A stretch of 64,000 nucleotides of DNA from Nitrosomonas sp. Nm84 (GCF_003201565.1 NZ_QJJP01000003.1:102418-166417); one strand, 5' to 3'. Shown: positions 1 to 9,036, counted from the first letter of the stretch. The notes: generated from the sequence alone by a model not told the origin. Program-made: numbers and translations.

Positions 1-786
1 AGGAATCAATCCTACGGACATCGCGGTTACTCGTGATACCAACAACCTATTTCTCGCATTAAAAAACACCAGTGAAAAGATCACAGTAACCAACTATTTT
101 TATCAAGATGCCACAACTTCGTATGTGCTCGATGCGATCGAATTCAGTGATGGCACCAGTTGGAATGCAACGACGCTTAAAGCCATGATACTCACTGGAA
201 CTGCAGGCAATGACACGCTGTACGGTTTCGCATCAGACGATACGATGAATGGATTGGGCGGCGATGATGCGCTAAATAGTGGTGAAGGTAACGATACCTT
301 ACTGGGTGGCGCCGGCAATGATTCCTTGTATGGAACAGGTGGAAACGATACATTGGATGGCGGAGACGGTAACGATACACTCATTGGTGGTGCCGGCAAT
401 GATACGTTGCGGGGAGGCGTTGGAGCCAACTACTTAACAGGCGATGATGGCAGCGATATTTATTTGTTTGCAATCGGAGATGGAAACACCAGTATCAACA
501 ACTATGAAGCCAGCAGTGCATCTCCTGATGTATTGCGGTTTATGCCAGGAATCAATCCTACGGACATCGCGGTTACTCGTGATACCAACAACCTATTTCT
601 CGCATTAAAAAACACCAGTGAAAAGATCACAGTAACCAACTATTTTTATCAAGATGCCACAACTTCGTATGTGCTCGATGCGATCGAATTCAGTGATGGC
701 ACCAGCTGGAATGCAACGATGCTTAAAACCATGATACTCACTGGAACCGCCGGCAATGACACGCTGTATGGTTTCACATCAGACGA
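1..786 (+). repeat. Tandem 546-bp (182-codon) repeat in the RTX gene
   Basis: The first ~240 bases of the window recur almost unchanged from position 547, a period of 546 bp, which is in frame. Both copies encode the segment from [15 protein letters not shown] through the SDGTSWN motif and on into the following nonapeptides. The first copy probably begins left of the window. Confidence 0.85.
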
Positions 787-2575
787 CACGATGAGCGGAT
801 TGGGCGGCGATGACACACTCAATGGTGGAGAAGGTAATGACACTTTGATAGGTGGCTTGGGGAACGACTATTTACAGGGTACAGGTGGGAATGATGTTCT
901 GGATGGTGGAAATGATAGTGACACACTCTTTGGCGGCGATGGCAATGACACCTTGCTGGGTGGAGATGGCCAGGATGCCCTGTATGGAAGCGCTGGCAAT
1001 GACATATTGGATGGCGGATTAGGCGCAGGTGATTATTTATCAGGCGATGCAGGCAATGACGTCTATTTATTCGCGACCGGAGACGGCAATACCACCATCA
1101 GTAACTATGACACGAGTGTTGGTCACAATGACGTTTTACGCTTTGCATCGGGTATTAATCCAAGTGGAGTTTTGGCGACGCGCTCAGGTAGTGATCTGAG
1201 GCTAACCGTACAAAGCACCGGCGAAATCATTACCGTACAGAATCACTTCGTAAGTAGCAACCAATATATGCTCAATGTCGTTGAGTTTACGGACGGTACC
1301 AGCTGGAACAGCACTGCATTGGCTTTGATGGTGCTGACTGGAACCGCGGGCGCTGACAATATCACTGGATTTACCACCGATGACACACTCAACGGTCTGG
1401 CTGGTAACGATGCGCTCTCTGGTGGCGACGGCAATGACACTTTGCTGGGCGGAGATGGTCAGGATTATCTATACGGCAACGCAGGCAATGACATATTGGA
1501 TGGCGGATTAGGCGCAGGTGATTATTTATCAGGCGATGCAGGCAATGACGTCTATTTATTCGCGACCGGAGACGGCAATACCACCATCAGTAACTATGAC
1601 ACGAGTGTTGGTCACAATGACGTTTTACGCTTTGCATCGGGTATTAATCCAAGTGGAGTTTTGGCGACGCGCTCAGGTAATGATTTGCGGTTAGCGGTAC
1701 AAAGCACCGGCGAAATCATTACCGTACAAAATCACTTCGTAAGTAGCAACCAATATATGCTCAACGCCGTTGAGTTTGCAGATGGCACCAGTTGGAATAG
1801 CGCCACACTTGCTCAAAAAGTATTGCAAGGTACCGCAGCTGCCGACAGCATCACCGGATTTGCTAGCGATGACACCATGAATGGCTTCGGTGGTAATGAC
1901 TATCTGTATGGTTTAGAAGGCAATGATATCTTAGACGGCGGTACAGGACAGGACTATCTATATGGTGGTACTGGTAACGACACATATTACGTGGATAGCG
2001 CCCTTGACATCGTTACTGAGAACCTTAATGAAGGTATGGACACGGTCAATATCAATCTAACCTATATATTACCAAATAATGTAGACAATCTTATTCTATC
2101 TGGCACATCGACTATCAATGGCACCGGTAATGATCTGGCAAACACTATTATTGGGAACACCGCCACTAACCAGCTTAGTGGTAATGCTGGTAATGATACG
2201 TTGGATGGTGGCATAGGCACAGATACACTAGACGGCGGATTAGGTGATGATGCATTAACCGGTGGTACAGGTAAAGATATCTTTAAATTCACTACGGCGG
2301 GTAATACTGACACGATTACTGACTTTGTTGTGATCGATGACACGATCAGACTAGAAAACGCTGTATTTAAGAAACTAACGACGACGGGCACTCTAGGGGC
2401 CAGTCGATTCAAGATCGGTACCCAAGCACTGGATGCTGATGATTACATTATTTACAACAATGTAACCGGCACATTGCTATACGATGCAGATGGCAATGGA
2501 GCAGGTGCTGCTGTTCAGTTTGCCGCAATAAGTGTTGGATTAGGCATGACCAATGCGGATTTTGTGGTGATCTAA
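2..2575 (+). CDS. RTX (hemolysin-type calcium-binding repeat) exoprotein, 3' part
   Basis: The reading frame is open to the left window edge, so only the last ~857 residues are seen. They contain many glycine/aspartate nonapeptides of the GGxGNDTL type, which form calcium-binding beta-rolls outside the cell. These alternate with ~90-residue beta-rich segments ending in EFSDGTSWN or EFTDGTSWN. Two larger units are tandemly repeated: one of 182 residues near the start and one of 163 residues in the middle. The last ~130 residues ([12 protein letters not shown] to the end) resemble the serralysin-type C-terminus that carries an uncleaved type I secretion signal. The likely role is a secreted or surface protein exported by an ABC/MFP/OMP system, none of which is in the window. 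The N-terminal domain is outside, so enzyme or adhesin cannot be decided. Confidence 0.9.
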   Translation, partial: GINPTDIAVTRDTNNLFLALKNTSEKITVTNYFYQDATTSYVLDAIEFSDGTSWNATTLKAMILTGTAGNDTLYGFASDDTMNGLGGDDALNSGEGNDTLLGGAGNDSLYGTGGNDTLDGGDGNDTLIGGAGNDTLRGGVGANYLTGDDGSDIYLFAIGDGNTSINNYEASSASPDVLRFMPGINPTDIAVTRDTNNLFLALKNTSEKITVTNYFYQDATTSYVLDAIEFSDGTSWNATMLKTMILTGTAGNDTLYGFTSDDTMSGLGGDDTLNGGEGNDTLIGGLGNDYLQGTGGNDVLDGGNDSDTLFGGDGNDTLLGGDGQDALYGSAGNDILDGGLGAGDYLSGDAGNDVYLFATGDGNTTISNYDTSVGHNDVLRFASGINPSGVLATRSGSDLRLTVQSTGEIITVQNHFVSSNQYMLNVVEFTDGTSWNSTALALMVLTGTAGADNITGFTTDDTLNGLAGNDALSGGDGNDTLLGGDGQDYLYGNAGNDILDGGLGAGDYLSGDAGNDVYLFATGDGNTTISNYDTSVGHNDVLRFASGINPSGVLATRSGNDLRLAVQSTGEIITVQNHFVSSNQYMLNAVEFADGTSWNSATLAQKVLQGTAAADSITGFASDDTMNGFGGNDYLYGLEGNDILDGGTGQDYLYGGTGNDTYYVDSALDIVTENLNEGMDTVNINLTYILPNNVDNLILSGTSTINGTGNDLANTIIGNTATNQLSGNAGNDTLDGGIGTDTLDGGLGDDALTGGTGKDIFKFTTAGNTDTITDFVVIDDTIRLENAVFKKLTTTGTLGASRFKIGTQALDADDYIIYNNVTGTLLYDADGNGAGAAVQFAAISVGLGMTNADFVVI
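939..1916 (+). repeat. Tandem 489-bp (163-codon) repeat in the RTX gene
   Basis: Bases 939-1427 and 1428-1916 are two in-frame copies of a 489-bp unit. About 190 bp (roughly 1001-1192 against 1490-1681) look identical at the nucleotide level, including silent positions. That points to recent duplication or gene conversion rather than an old protein-level repeat. Confidence 0.85.
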
Positions 2576-2580
2576 ATTAA

Positions 2581-2713
2581 CAGGCTGTTGGAAAATGTTT
2601 TCGAAGCAGCCAATGCCCGAGAAAAACAGTCGAGAAAGCGTATGCGTAATAAATGAGCATTTGAGCTTGTTCTTAACACCGTAACGGCAATGCAGATAGT
2701 TTTCTTGCGCTTG
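2581..2713 (-). mobile_element. MITE-like dispersed element, copy 1 (reverse orientation)
   Basis: A 133-bp copy of the family described at 3695 and 44680, read in the opposite direction. It begins CAGGCTGTTG and contains the internal block GAGCTTGTTCTTAACACCGT. It is flanked on both sides by TTAA (2577-2580 and 2714-2717), a probable 4-bp target duplication. The right terminus has drifted. It starts 6 bp after the stop codon of the RTX gene. Confidence 0.7.
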
Positions 2714-2734
2714 TTAAGTAATTGTTAAGAAACA

Positions 2735-2759
2735 GAACGCCTGATTTAATCAGGCGTTC
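2735..2759. terminator. Bidirectional hairpin terminator between the RTX gene and rluB
   Basis: A perfect 11-bp inverted repeat (GAACGCCTGAT / ATCAGGCGTTC) with a 3-nt loop lies between two convergent genes. On the minus strand it is followed by a T-rich run, so it most likely ends rluB transcription. On the plus strand the following bases are AT-rich but not a T tract. Confidence 0.6.
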
Positions 2760-2816
2760 ATAATATCGCTCTCACATAGTGGTTTTTATGCCCACTCAAA
2801 GCAACAAAGAAACAAA

Positions 2817-3647
2817 TTACGCAATCAAACCCAACAATCGCCGAGTCTCTTTCTCATCCAATTCCAACCACTGTCCGCGTTTAATGCGTGGCGGCAAATT
2901 GATCGGACCAAAACGCACGCGCATTAAGCGGCTGACTGACAGTCCAACTGCTTCAAACATGCGTCGTACTTCACGATTCTTACCTTCTTTCAGGATGACG
3001 CGATACCAGTGATTGATCCCCTCGCCGCCTTGCTCGGCCAGATAAGAAAAAGCCGCGCGACCATCCGCCAAATCAACGCCCGTAGTCAGCTGCGCCATCT
3101 GCTCGTCAGTCAGTTTTCCCAATATCCTCACCGCGTATTCACGTTCCATTTCAAAACGTGGGTGCATTAGCCGGTTTGCCAGTGCACCGTCGGTGGTAAA
3201 AATGAGTAGACCGCTGGTATTAAAATCCAATCGCCCAATGGCAATCCATTTGGAAGACCGCAAATGCGGTAGCTTATCGAACACCGAAGGCCGGCCTTCC
3301 GGATCATGGCGACTGACGATTTCGCCTTCCGGCTTATGATACAGCAGAACCTTGGGCAAGCTTTCTTGCGGATTCAGCCGGATTACGCGTTTACCGATAC
3401 GCACGACATCACTCGCACCAACTCGATCGCCCACTATGGCAACTTTGCCGTTCACGCTGACTTCTCCGGTGGCAATCAATGCTTCCATTTCCCGCCGCGA
3501 CCCCAATCCTTTCTGCGCCAGGAGCTTTTGCAGCTTAACCGTGGCAGTTGTTAATACATTTGGGGATATGGGTGTTTGAACTATCGGTTTGGGTTGTGAA
3601 ACAGGTACTTTCTTCTTTACCGGCCTGGTTGGCCTCTTAACTTTCAT
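2817..3647 (-). CDS. rluB: 23S rRNA pseudouridine synthase, RluB family
   Basis: A 276-residue protein with a basic, proline-rich N-terminal tail, an S4 RNA-binding domain (about residues 36-90, KLLAQKGLGSRREMEALI) and an RsuA-type catalytic domain. The catalytic aspartate is in GRLDFNTSGLLI, and KNREVRRMFEAVG follows as expected. RluB isomerises one uridine (E. coli U2605) of 23S rRNA. Length is close to the E. coli enzyme. In relatives rluB often follows scpB; here nothing lies upstream except an intergenic element, so it appears monocistronic. RluB and the close relatives RluE/RluF/RsuA cannot be fully separated by eye, but the N-terminal extension and S4 domain favour RluB. Confidence 0.88.
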   Translation of the reverse strand: MKVKRPTRPVKKKVPVSQPKPIVQTPISPNVLTTATVKLQKLLAQKGLGSRREMEALIATGEVSVNGKVAIVGDRVGASDVVRIGKRVIRLNPQESLPKVLLYHKPEGEIVSRHDPEGRPSVFDKLPHLRSSKWIAIGRLDFNTSGLLIFTTDGALANRLMHPRFEMEREYAVRILGKLTDEQMAQLTTGVDLADGRAAFSYLAEQGGEGINHWYRVILKEGKNREVRRMFEAVGLSVSRLMRVRFGPINLPPRIKRGQWLELDEKETRRLLGLIA

Positions 3648-3694
3648 GGGTATGTCAATCCGGGAATATGCTCACAATAAAAACCACCATCTAA

Positions 3695-3833
3695 CAGGCC
3701 GATGAAAAACTATCTGCGTTGCCGCTACGATGTTAAGAACAAGCTCAAAATGCTCATCTATTATGCATAAACTGCACTTTTCTCCTGTTTCTGCCTTGTA
3801 TCGGCTGCCTCAAAAACGTTTTTCAACGGCCTG
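3695..3833 (+). mobile_element. MITE-like dispersed element, copy 2 (complete)
   Basis: A 139-bp non-coding element with inverted ends CAGGCCGATGAAAAAC and (from the other side) CAGGCCGTTGAAAAAC, 15 of 16 bases matching. It is flanked by direct CTAA repeats at 3691-3694 and 3834-3837. It lies in the otherwise gene-free 3648-4034 stretch between divergent rluB and the hydrolase gene. The rest of that stretch is AT-rich and probably holds both promoters; no other feature is clear. Confidence 0.8.
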
Positions 3834-4034
3834 CTAATAAAACCAAATAAGCAATTTTAAACTATTAAGTACCTCACCTTGCGCTTATCGTTAGCAATTG
3901 TTGAAATTCCGATACAAAAAGCCTATTTCAAACGAACACAACCATTATAAAATTGACGTCTTTCCGGGCATAATCCGGTGACAATAGATCCCAAAATACT
4001 GACCCATCGCTCAAGTGATTTTAAACAGAAAAAT

Positions 4035-5045
4035 ATGCCAGCAACTACAATCCCGCTTTGTACAAAGCCATATACAGCACCATCCTGGTTACCTGGAGGA
4101 AATGCCCAAACGCTTTACCCTTATTTCAATAAACCTGCGCAGCTTTTCACGTATCGACGTGAGCGCTGGGAACTCGATGACGGCGATTTTATCGACGTGG
4201 ATTGGGTGGATGGATCGACTGACGCGCCGCTGGTGATATTCTTCCATGGTCTCGAAGGCGGATCATCCAGTCACTATATTCTGAGCATCATCAATGACCT
4301 AAGAAATTATAACTGGCGCAGTGCCGTGATTCATTTCCGCGGTTGTTCCGGCATACCTAATCGGCTGTCGCGAGCTTATCATGCGGGTGATTCCGTTGAA
4401 ATTGACTGGATGTTGCAGCGACTCATAAACCAGACACAAGCAGTAAGCGCCACTCAGCCAATCTATGTCATTGGTGTATCGCTCGGCGGCAATGCACTGC
4501 TGAAATGGCTGGGTGAGAAAGGGGAACACGCCAAAGAAATAGTGGACGGTGTGGCTACTGTGTCCGTACCACTTGATCTGGCTGCTGCCGGTTCAGCATT
4601 AGACACTGGCTTCAACCAAGTGTATACACGCCATTTTCTGGATACTCTCAAGGACAAAGCATTCGATAAACTGGCGCAATTCCCTGGATTGTTTGATGCC
4701 AAAGCACTCAAAAAATGTTCATCGATTTATGATTTTGATAATTTGGTCACAGCACCGCTGCACGGTTTCAAGAATACCGATGAGTATTGGCGGCTATCGA
4801 GCAGTAAGCAATGGCTGGGACATATCAAAGTCCCCACGCTGGTGATTAATGCACGCAACGATCCTTTCATGTCGGCATCGGCATTACCGTCTCGGCACGA
4901 AGTATCCTCCGCTGTCACGCTGGAATTTCCACCAGAAGGCGGTCACGCCGGATTCATGCAAGGCCCATTCCCTGGAAAATTAAGTTGGCTGCCTAAAAAG
5001 ATACTCAGCTTCTTTTATCACAACTGCCAGCTAAATGGACGCTGA
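4035..5045 (+). CDS. YheT-family alpha/beta-hydrolase
   Basis: A 336-residue alpha/beta hydrolase. The N-terminus APSWLPGGNAQTLYP is typical of the YheT/ABHD1-3 family. The oxyanion region is HGLEGGSSSHY, the nucleophile serine is in GVSLGGNALLKWLG, the acid is in NARNDPF and the catalytic histidine is in EGGHAGF. The family is thought to act as lipid or ester hydrolases; the substrate here is unknown. An in-frame GTG at 3978 would add 19 residues unlike the family, so the ATG at 4035 is preferred, although neither has a strong ribosome-binding site. It is followed by 89 bp before the next gene on the same strand. Confidence 0.82.
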   Translation: MPATTIPLCTKPYTAPSWLPGGNAQTLYPYFNKPAQLFTYRRERWELDDGDFIDVDWVDGSTDAPLVIFFHGLEGGSSSHYILSIINDLRNYNWRSAVIHFRGCSGIPNRLSRAYHAGDSVEIDWMLQRLINQTQAVSATQPIYVIGVSLGGNALLKWLGEKGEHAKEIVDGVATVSVPLDLAAAGSALDTGFNQVYTRHFLDTLKDKAFDKLAQFPGLFDAKALKKCSSIYDFDNLVTAPLHGFKNTDEYWRLSSSKQWLGHIKVPTLVINARNDPFMSASALPSRHEVSSAVTLEFPPEGGHAGFMQGPFPGKLSWLPKKILSFFYHNCQLNGR

Positions 5046-5134
5046 TCGATACGTATGATGGAACTCGGTCATCGTGTTTTCCGGTAAAATGCATCAGAAA
5101 ATGCAAAAACGAAGCATTAAAACGGAGTGATGAA

Positions 5135-6160
5135 ATGATCGCTTATCCCCCCATTAACTATTTGAATGATCTTACGATTGATCAAATAAATTCTGCAATA
5201 CCACTTACTTTTGCACAGTACATACCGCCCATTAACGGTTTTGGCGATATGTTGAATTGGGATTTTAGAGCTTTCTTTTCTACATCAGTCAGCAATACCG
5301 GTGCGCGCAATATGTTTGCCTTTGAAGGCACCGCAGGCGCGACCTACGATATATTCAGCCAGAGCTTCTTTGATCCGTTTGTTTTGCAGCTTTTCGATGA
5401 GCAGGGCAGAATGATTGCGACAGACGATTCCAGCGGCGCTGCTGGCACTGACCACATTCGCTTTATGGCGTCCCATGACGGTATCTATTACGTTGATGCA
5501 TCATGGCGCCAAGGTTTTGCAGATATTGATAAGTATGCTGTCATTACTGCCTATGAAGATCTTGATACCATACCGTCAACTTTTCCAAGCTCATCCCCAT
5601 CAGTTTCTGTATTTAGCCCCACAAATTCTGCGACAGATGTATCCGTCGACAGCAACATTGTCCTGACATTTAGTGAAGCGATCCAAAGAGGTTCGGGATC
5701 GATTGCGTTAGTAACCGCTGACAATGTATTAGTAGAATCTTTTGACGCCGCATCCAGCAGTAATCTATCGATCTCGGACAAAACACTGACCATCAATCCA
5801 ACCAATAATCTATCCAACAATACGCAATACTTTGTCACGCTGGAGTCCAGTTCTATTAAAGACTTGACCGGTCACGGCAACGCTCAAATGGCATCCTATA
5901 GTTTCACCACCACAGCACAAACGCCTGGCACAAACGCCGACAGAATTTTTGACTGGGGAGAACGTCAATATCCAGATTTATTCTCAGATCACCCGGAATC
6001 GCAGGACGTATTTGGTTATCATGCCCGCATCTATTCCAATGGTAATGCGCTCGGCGAACAAAACGATCATATTTATTTTTATGATGGCGGCACGAGGGAT
6101 ATCATTCTGGTCGGCACGACAACCGATTTCCTGCCGCAGGCAATCGCAGCAGGCTACTAG
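5135..6160 (+). CDS. Surface-type protein with bacterial Ig-like domain and betaproteobacterial C-terminal module
   Basis: A 341-residue protein. Residues ~50-140 resemble a PPC-like beta domain (TYDIFSQSFFDPFVLQLFDE, YYVDASW). Residues ~160-255 form a Big_5/SbsA-like Ig domain (PTNSATDVSVDSNIVLTFSE ... YFVTLESSSIKDLTG). The last ~75 residues (DRIFDWGERQYPDLF ... DHIYFYDGG) match a module I recognise from exported proteins of Nitrosomonas and other betaproteobacteria. No cleavable signal peptide is visible at the N-terminus, which is odd for such domains; type I or another leaderless export is possible. A GGAG-type site precedes the ATG. The stop codon TAG forms part of the CTAG target of the following repeat element. 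Confidence 0.7.
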   Translation: MIAYPPINYLNDLTIDQINSAIPLTFAQYIPPINGFGDMLNWDFRAFFSTSVSNTGARNMFAFEGTAGATYDIFSQSFFDPFVLQLFDEQGRMIATDDSSGAAGTDHIRFMASHDGIYYVDASWRQGFADIDKYAVITAYEDLDTIPSTFPSSSPSVSVFSPTNSATDVSVDSNIVLTFSEAIQRGSGSIALVTADNVLVESFDAASSSNLSISDKTLTINPTNNLSNNTQYFVTLESSSIKDLTGHGNAQMASYSFTTTAQTPGTNADRIFDWGERQYPDLFSDHPESQDVFGYHARIYSNGNALGEQNDHIYFYDGGTRDIILVGTTTDFLPQAIAAGY

Positions 6161-6272
6161 TAGGCCGTATGGATTATTCTCGTTAAAAAAACTATCTACG
6201 TCGCCACTATCAAACAGGCTCAAAATGCTCATTGATCACACAGAAACTGCACTTTTTCGCCTGTTTTTGCCT
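6161..6272 (+). mobile_element. MITE-like dispersed element, copy 3 (right end missing)
   Basis: It starts TAGGCCGTATGG directly after CTAG (6157-6160), whose last three bases are the stop codon of the upstream gene. It retains the blocks ACTATCTACGTCGCCACTAT and GCTCAAAATGCTCATT. Similarity stops in TTTTTGCCT near 6272, and the next gene begins 38 bp later. Confidence 0.65.
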
Positions 6273-6310
6273 AACACCAACTGAAAAACAAAAAGATAGA
6301 GAAAACTGTA

Positions 6311-7561
6311 ATGACTCAACAAAATCTGAAATTATTCGGCATGGAAGCGGCAAAAGGCCGATGGATATTTGTGCTGGTTGGGCTGTTAATCAATGTTTGC
6401 CTGGGATCCATTTATGCCTTCAGTGTTTTCAGAAAACCTCTGGAAACTTTATGGGAAATCACGTCGAGCCAGAGCGGTTACCCGTTCATGGTTTTTCTGG
6501 CGGTATTTGCGATTACAATGCCGTTGGCAGGCAATCTGATCGCCCGATGGGGCCCGAAAAACACAGCGATGCTGGGCGGTTTATTGTCGGGAACCGGGTG
6601 GATTGCGGCAAGCTTTTCTGCGGATATTGCAACTTTGACTATCTTGTACGGCGTTATCGGTGGTGCCGGAGTCGGCATCGTGTACGGTTGCCCGATTGCC
6701 GTGGTCGCCAAATGGTTCCCGCAACAAAGCGGATTGGCAATCGGCTCAACTGTAATGGGCTTTGGCGTATCGGCATTGTTGATCGCGCCGCTTATGAAGG
6801 CAATGATCCATCATCCGGAAATTGGCATACTGCATACGTTTTTGTACCTAGGGATCGCGTTTGTAGTGATCGTCACGCTGTTGGCACAGCTATTGCGTTT
6901 TCCATCCGCCGAGTGGGCATCAGCGGAAATAACGACAACATCCACTGTAACGACTGCAATACCCTCCTTAAATCTCAGCCGGCAGGATATGCTCAAAAGC
7001 GGTAGCTTCTATGCGCTATGGGCAACATACACGATCGGTTGTTTGGCTGGATTGATGGCAATCGGCATTGCATCCCCGGTCGGAACCGAAATAGCGAAGC
7101 TGGACGCAACAATGACTGCATTTGCCGTTTCATTGTTTGCAGTATTTAATGGTCTCGGGCGACCGATATTTGGTGCTGTAACCGATAAGCTGGGGCCTAA
7201 GCATACCGCAATGGTTTCATTTGCCATGATTCTTGGCGTCTCGCTATTGATGTCATTTTTCGGGCAAGATAACGCCCTGCTATACTTATTTGCATTCTGT
7301 GTGCTGTGGATGTGCCTGGGCGGATGGTTAGCGATTGCGCCGACATCCACCGGTATATTCTTTGGAAAAAAGCATTATGCGCAGAATTACGGGCTGGTGT
7401 TTACCGCCTATGGTGCCGGTGCCATCCTGGGAACACTGCTATCCGGCAATATCAAAGATATCACCGGCAGCTATTTGAACACCTTTCCAATCGTCGCAGG
7501 GCTGTCAATACTTGGAATAATTATCGCCGCGATTGGATTAAATCCCGTCAAGCGCCAATAA
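6311..7561 (+). CDS. MFS transporter, oxalate/formate antiporter (OFA) family
   Basis: A 416-residue integral membrane protein with about 12 hydrophobic segments. The first, GRWIFVLVGLLINVCLG followed by SIYAFSVFRKPLE, is typical of the OFA group of the major facilitator superfamily. The loop motif FNGLGRPIFGAVTDKLGPKH also fits the family. OFA members exchange small carboxylates such as oxalate and formate, or lactate and pyruvate; the substrate cannot be read from the sequence. The gene stands alone between a repeat copy and a gene-poor stretch. The start ATG is followed by a short hydrophilic tail before the first membrane segment, as expected. Confidence 0.85.
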   Translation: MTQQNLKLFGMEAAKGRWIFVLVGLLINVCLGSIYAFSVFRKPLETLWEITSSQSGYPFMVFLAVFAITMPLAGNLIARWGPKNTAMLGGLLSGTGWIAASFSADIATLTILYGVIGGAGVGIVYGCPIAVVAKWFPQQSGLAIGSTVMGFGVSALLIAPLMKAMIHHPEIGILHTFLYLGIAFVVIVTLLAQLLRFPSAEWASAEITTTSTVTTAIPSLNLSRQDMLKSGSFYALWATYTIGCLAGLMAIGIASPVGTEIAKLDATMTAFAVSLFAVFNGLGRPIFGAVTDKLGPKHTAMVSFAMILGVSLLMSFFGQDNALLYLFAFCVLWMCLGGWLAIAPTSTGIFFGKKHYAQNYGLVFTAYGAGAILGTLLSGNIKDITGSYLNTFPIVAGLSILGIIIAAIGLNPVKRQ

Positions 7562-7566
7562 GCCAG

Positions 7567-7887
7567 CTACACTACAATGTTGGAGACCGTTATCATAATT
7601 AAGGTTGAAGTAAGGTAGCGAACTCCAGCGTAGCCGTTGACCGGAATGAATAAAAATGCCACTGCAATCGCTGCACGTCCGTCGATGGCTGGGTGAATAA
7701 ACGACTCCGCGCCAAGATCGCGGAGAATCACAAGTTCAGTATATTCGGTCAGTTGTGACTCGGATCGGACCATAAATAGACTGTCCACCCATACCTTCAG
7801 AGACCACAATGCATGATTAACAGCTATCCATTCTTCAAAGTTGGCATAACAAAAAAGCTGTTGTTGAGAGTGTTCAACTTCGCGCAT
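7567..7887 (-). CDS. Hypothetical protein (doubtful)
   Basis: A possible 106-residue protein on the minus strand, the only substantial frame in the 7562-7990 stretch. The middle (YTELVILRDLGAESFIHPAI) is mixed and the C-terminal third is hydrophobic, suggesting one membrane segment. No family is recognised and no ribosome-binding site is evident before the ATG. It converges head-on with the MFS gene, ending 5 bp from it. It may be a chance frame or a lineage-specific small protein. Confidence 0.25.
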   Translation of the reverse strand: MREVEHSQQQLFCYANFEEWIAVNHALWSLKVWVDSLFMVRSESQLTEYTELVILRDLGAESFIHPAIDGRAAIAVAFLFIPVNGYAGVRYLTSTLIMITVSNIVV

Positions 7888-7932
7888 AATCTATAAGATG
7901 CGTGGCTTTTATACAATTTGACCGAAGTGAGT

Positions 7933-7975
7933 GGTTTTTCAACAGCCATTTAACAGGCTGTGAATGATTTTTCAG
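7933..7975. repeat. Ends-only fragment of the dispersed element
   Basis: The right end of the element (GTTTTTCAACAGCC) is followed after 3 bp by TTAA and then a left end (CAGGCTGTGAATGATT) with no interior. This makes a short inverted repeat just upstream of the hemerythrin gene. It may be the scar of an excised or internally deleted copy, or the junction of two copies. Confidence 0.45.
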
Positions 7976-7990
7976 GGAAGACTATTTATT

Positions 7991-8416
7991 ATGCCTCGAA
8001 CTGGCGCTTTACTCCCGCTATCGCGTGAACACCATACATCATTAGTGATGGCGCGTGCCGCCCGGAAAGCGGCGGACAGCAATGACGGTGTTGCTTGTAC
8101 GGCGGTAATAGCGCGCATCGAAGCGCATTGGCATGCACTGATGGCAGCGCATTTTGAGCAGGAAGAGCAGCTCATTCGGCTTGCGGCAGAGATACTTGAT
8201 CCTGAGTCCGTAGCACGCATTCTTGCCGACCATGCAGAACTGCGCACGCTTGCCTGTGGGCCCTGTATGCTAGAGCCCATAGAGCGCTTATACCGGTTTG
8301 CCGATCTCGTCGTTGCTCATGTGCGTTATGAGGAGCGCGTGCTTTTCCCACAGCTGCAATTGCATCCTGGCATTGAATCTGCGGACATATTTAACTCGAT
8401 TAATTCAGAGAGGTAA
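7991..8416 (+). CDS. Hemerythrin-like (HHE) domain protein
   Basis: A 141-residue all-helical protein with hemerythrin-type metal-ligand motifs: REHH at residues 12-15, HFEQEE at 54-59, HAEL at 81-84 and HVRYEERVLFP at 110-120. Such cytoplasmic proteins bind a di-iron centre and sense or carry oxygen, nitric oxide or iron, or help repair iron centres. The ATG at 7991 is chosen because GGGAAG lies ~10 bp upstream; an upstream in-frame start at 7964 adds nine residues inside the repeat fragment. The next gene begins 5 bp downstream, so the two are almost certainly co-transcribed. Confidence 0.82.
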   Translation: MPRTGALLPLSREHHTSLVMARAARKAADSNDGVACTAVIARIEAHWHALMAAHFEQEEQLIRLAAEILDPESVARILADHAELRTLACGPCMLEPIERLYRFADLVVAHVRYEERVLFPQLQLHPGIESADIFNSINSER

Positions 8417-8421
8417 TACGT

Positions 8422-9036
8422 GTGAATTTTCCTGATTTTTACGAACAAGCCCCGGTCGTGCATACCTACGACGCATTTGCCGCTACGCTGGGCGCTGCCC
8501 ACAATGGTCTGCTCGATTATCATTACGTAGATGCCGTGCGTCTGGCTGGGCATTCTTGTCCTACTGTTGCCGGTGCATTTCTGATCGGACGCGCGGCACT
8601 GGCTGCACTTTATCCGGACGGCCCCGCGGAGCGCGGCAATATTGCTATACATATGCCGGCTCCACAAGATGAAGGTGTCACTGGAGTCATGGCGCAAGTG
8701 TTGACGCTGATCACCGGCGCTGCTGCCGACAATGGCTTCCAAGGCATGCGTGGGCGTTTCAAACGCCAAGGCTTACTCAGCTTTGCACAACACCGCGAAG
8801 GCGACGCGATTATTTTCAAGCGCCTTGACAACAACGCACGCGTGGCTGTAACACTCGATGTTTCTTTGATACCTGCCGACCCTGCTCAAGGAGAACGCTT
8901 GATGGCCATCTTGCAAGATTGCGCTGATGCCTCTCAACAAGCTGCTTTCGCCGATGCCTGGCAAGATCGCGTGCGGCGATTATTGCTCGAATTTTCCGAT
9001 GACCCACGCGTGATACGAATCACACCGATGAATTGA
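8422..9036 (+). CDS. FmdE-like domain protein
   Basis: A 204-residue protein starting at GTG with GAGAGG upstream, 5 bp after the hemerythrin gene. The N-terminal half looks like the FmdE domain (named after a subunit of archaeal molybdenum formylmethanofuran dehydrogenase): a hydrophobic run leads to AGHSCPTVAGAFLIGRAAL (residues ~42-60) with a His and a Cys as likely metal ligands. A further NIAIHMPAPQDEGVTG segment follows. The C-terminal ~50 residues are helical. Bacterial FmdE proteins are mostly uncharacterised metal-binding proteins. The tight pairing with a hemerythrin suggests a shared role in iron, oxygen or NO chemistry, but that is inference. Confidence 0.62.
   Translation: MNFPDFYEQAPVVHTYDAFAATLGAAHNGLLDYHYVDAVRLAGHSCPTVAGAFLIGRAALAALYPDGPAERGNIAIHMPAPQDEGVTGVMAQVLTLITGAAADNGFQGMRGRFKRQGLLSFAQHREGDAIIFKRLDNNARVAVTLDVSLIPADPAQGERLMAILQDCADASQQAAFADAWQDRVRRLLLEFSDDPRVIRITPMN

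Noticed and set aside
103-429. Minus-strand frames opposite the RTX gene (e.g. 103-429, 649-843, 1243-1440, 2062-2412)
   Set aside because: They are antisense shadows of the periodic RTX codons: low-complexity Pro/Ser/Val repeats with no domain or ribosome-binding site.
3978-4034. GTG start at 3978 for the YheT-family hydrolase
   Set aside because: It adds 19 residues unlike the family N-terminus and has no better ribosome-binding site than the ATG at 4035.
6232-7005. A 257-residue plus-strand frame overlapping the MFS gene
   Set aside because: It lies in another frame of a clear transporter gene, is rich in Cys/Arg/Asn without domains, and begins inside a repeat copy.
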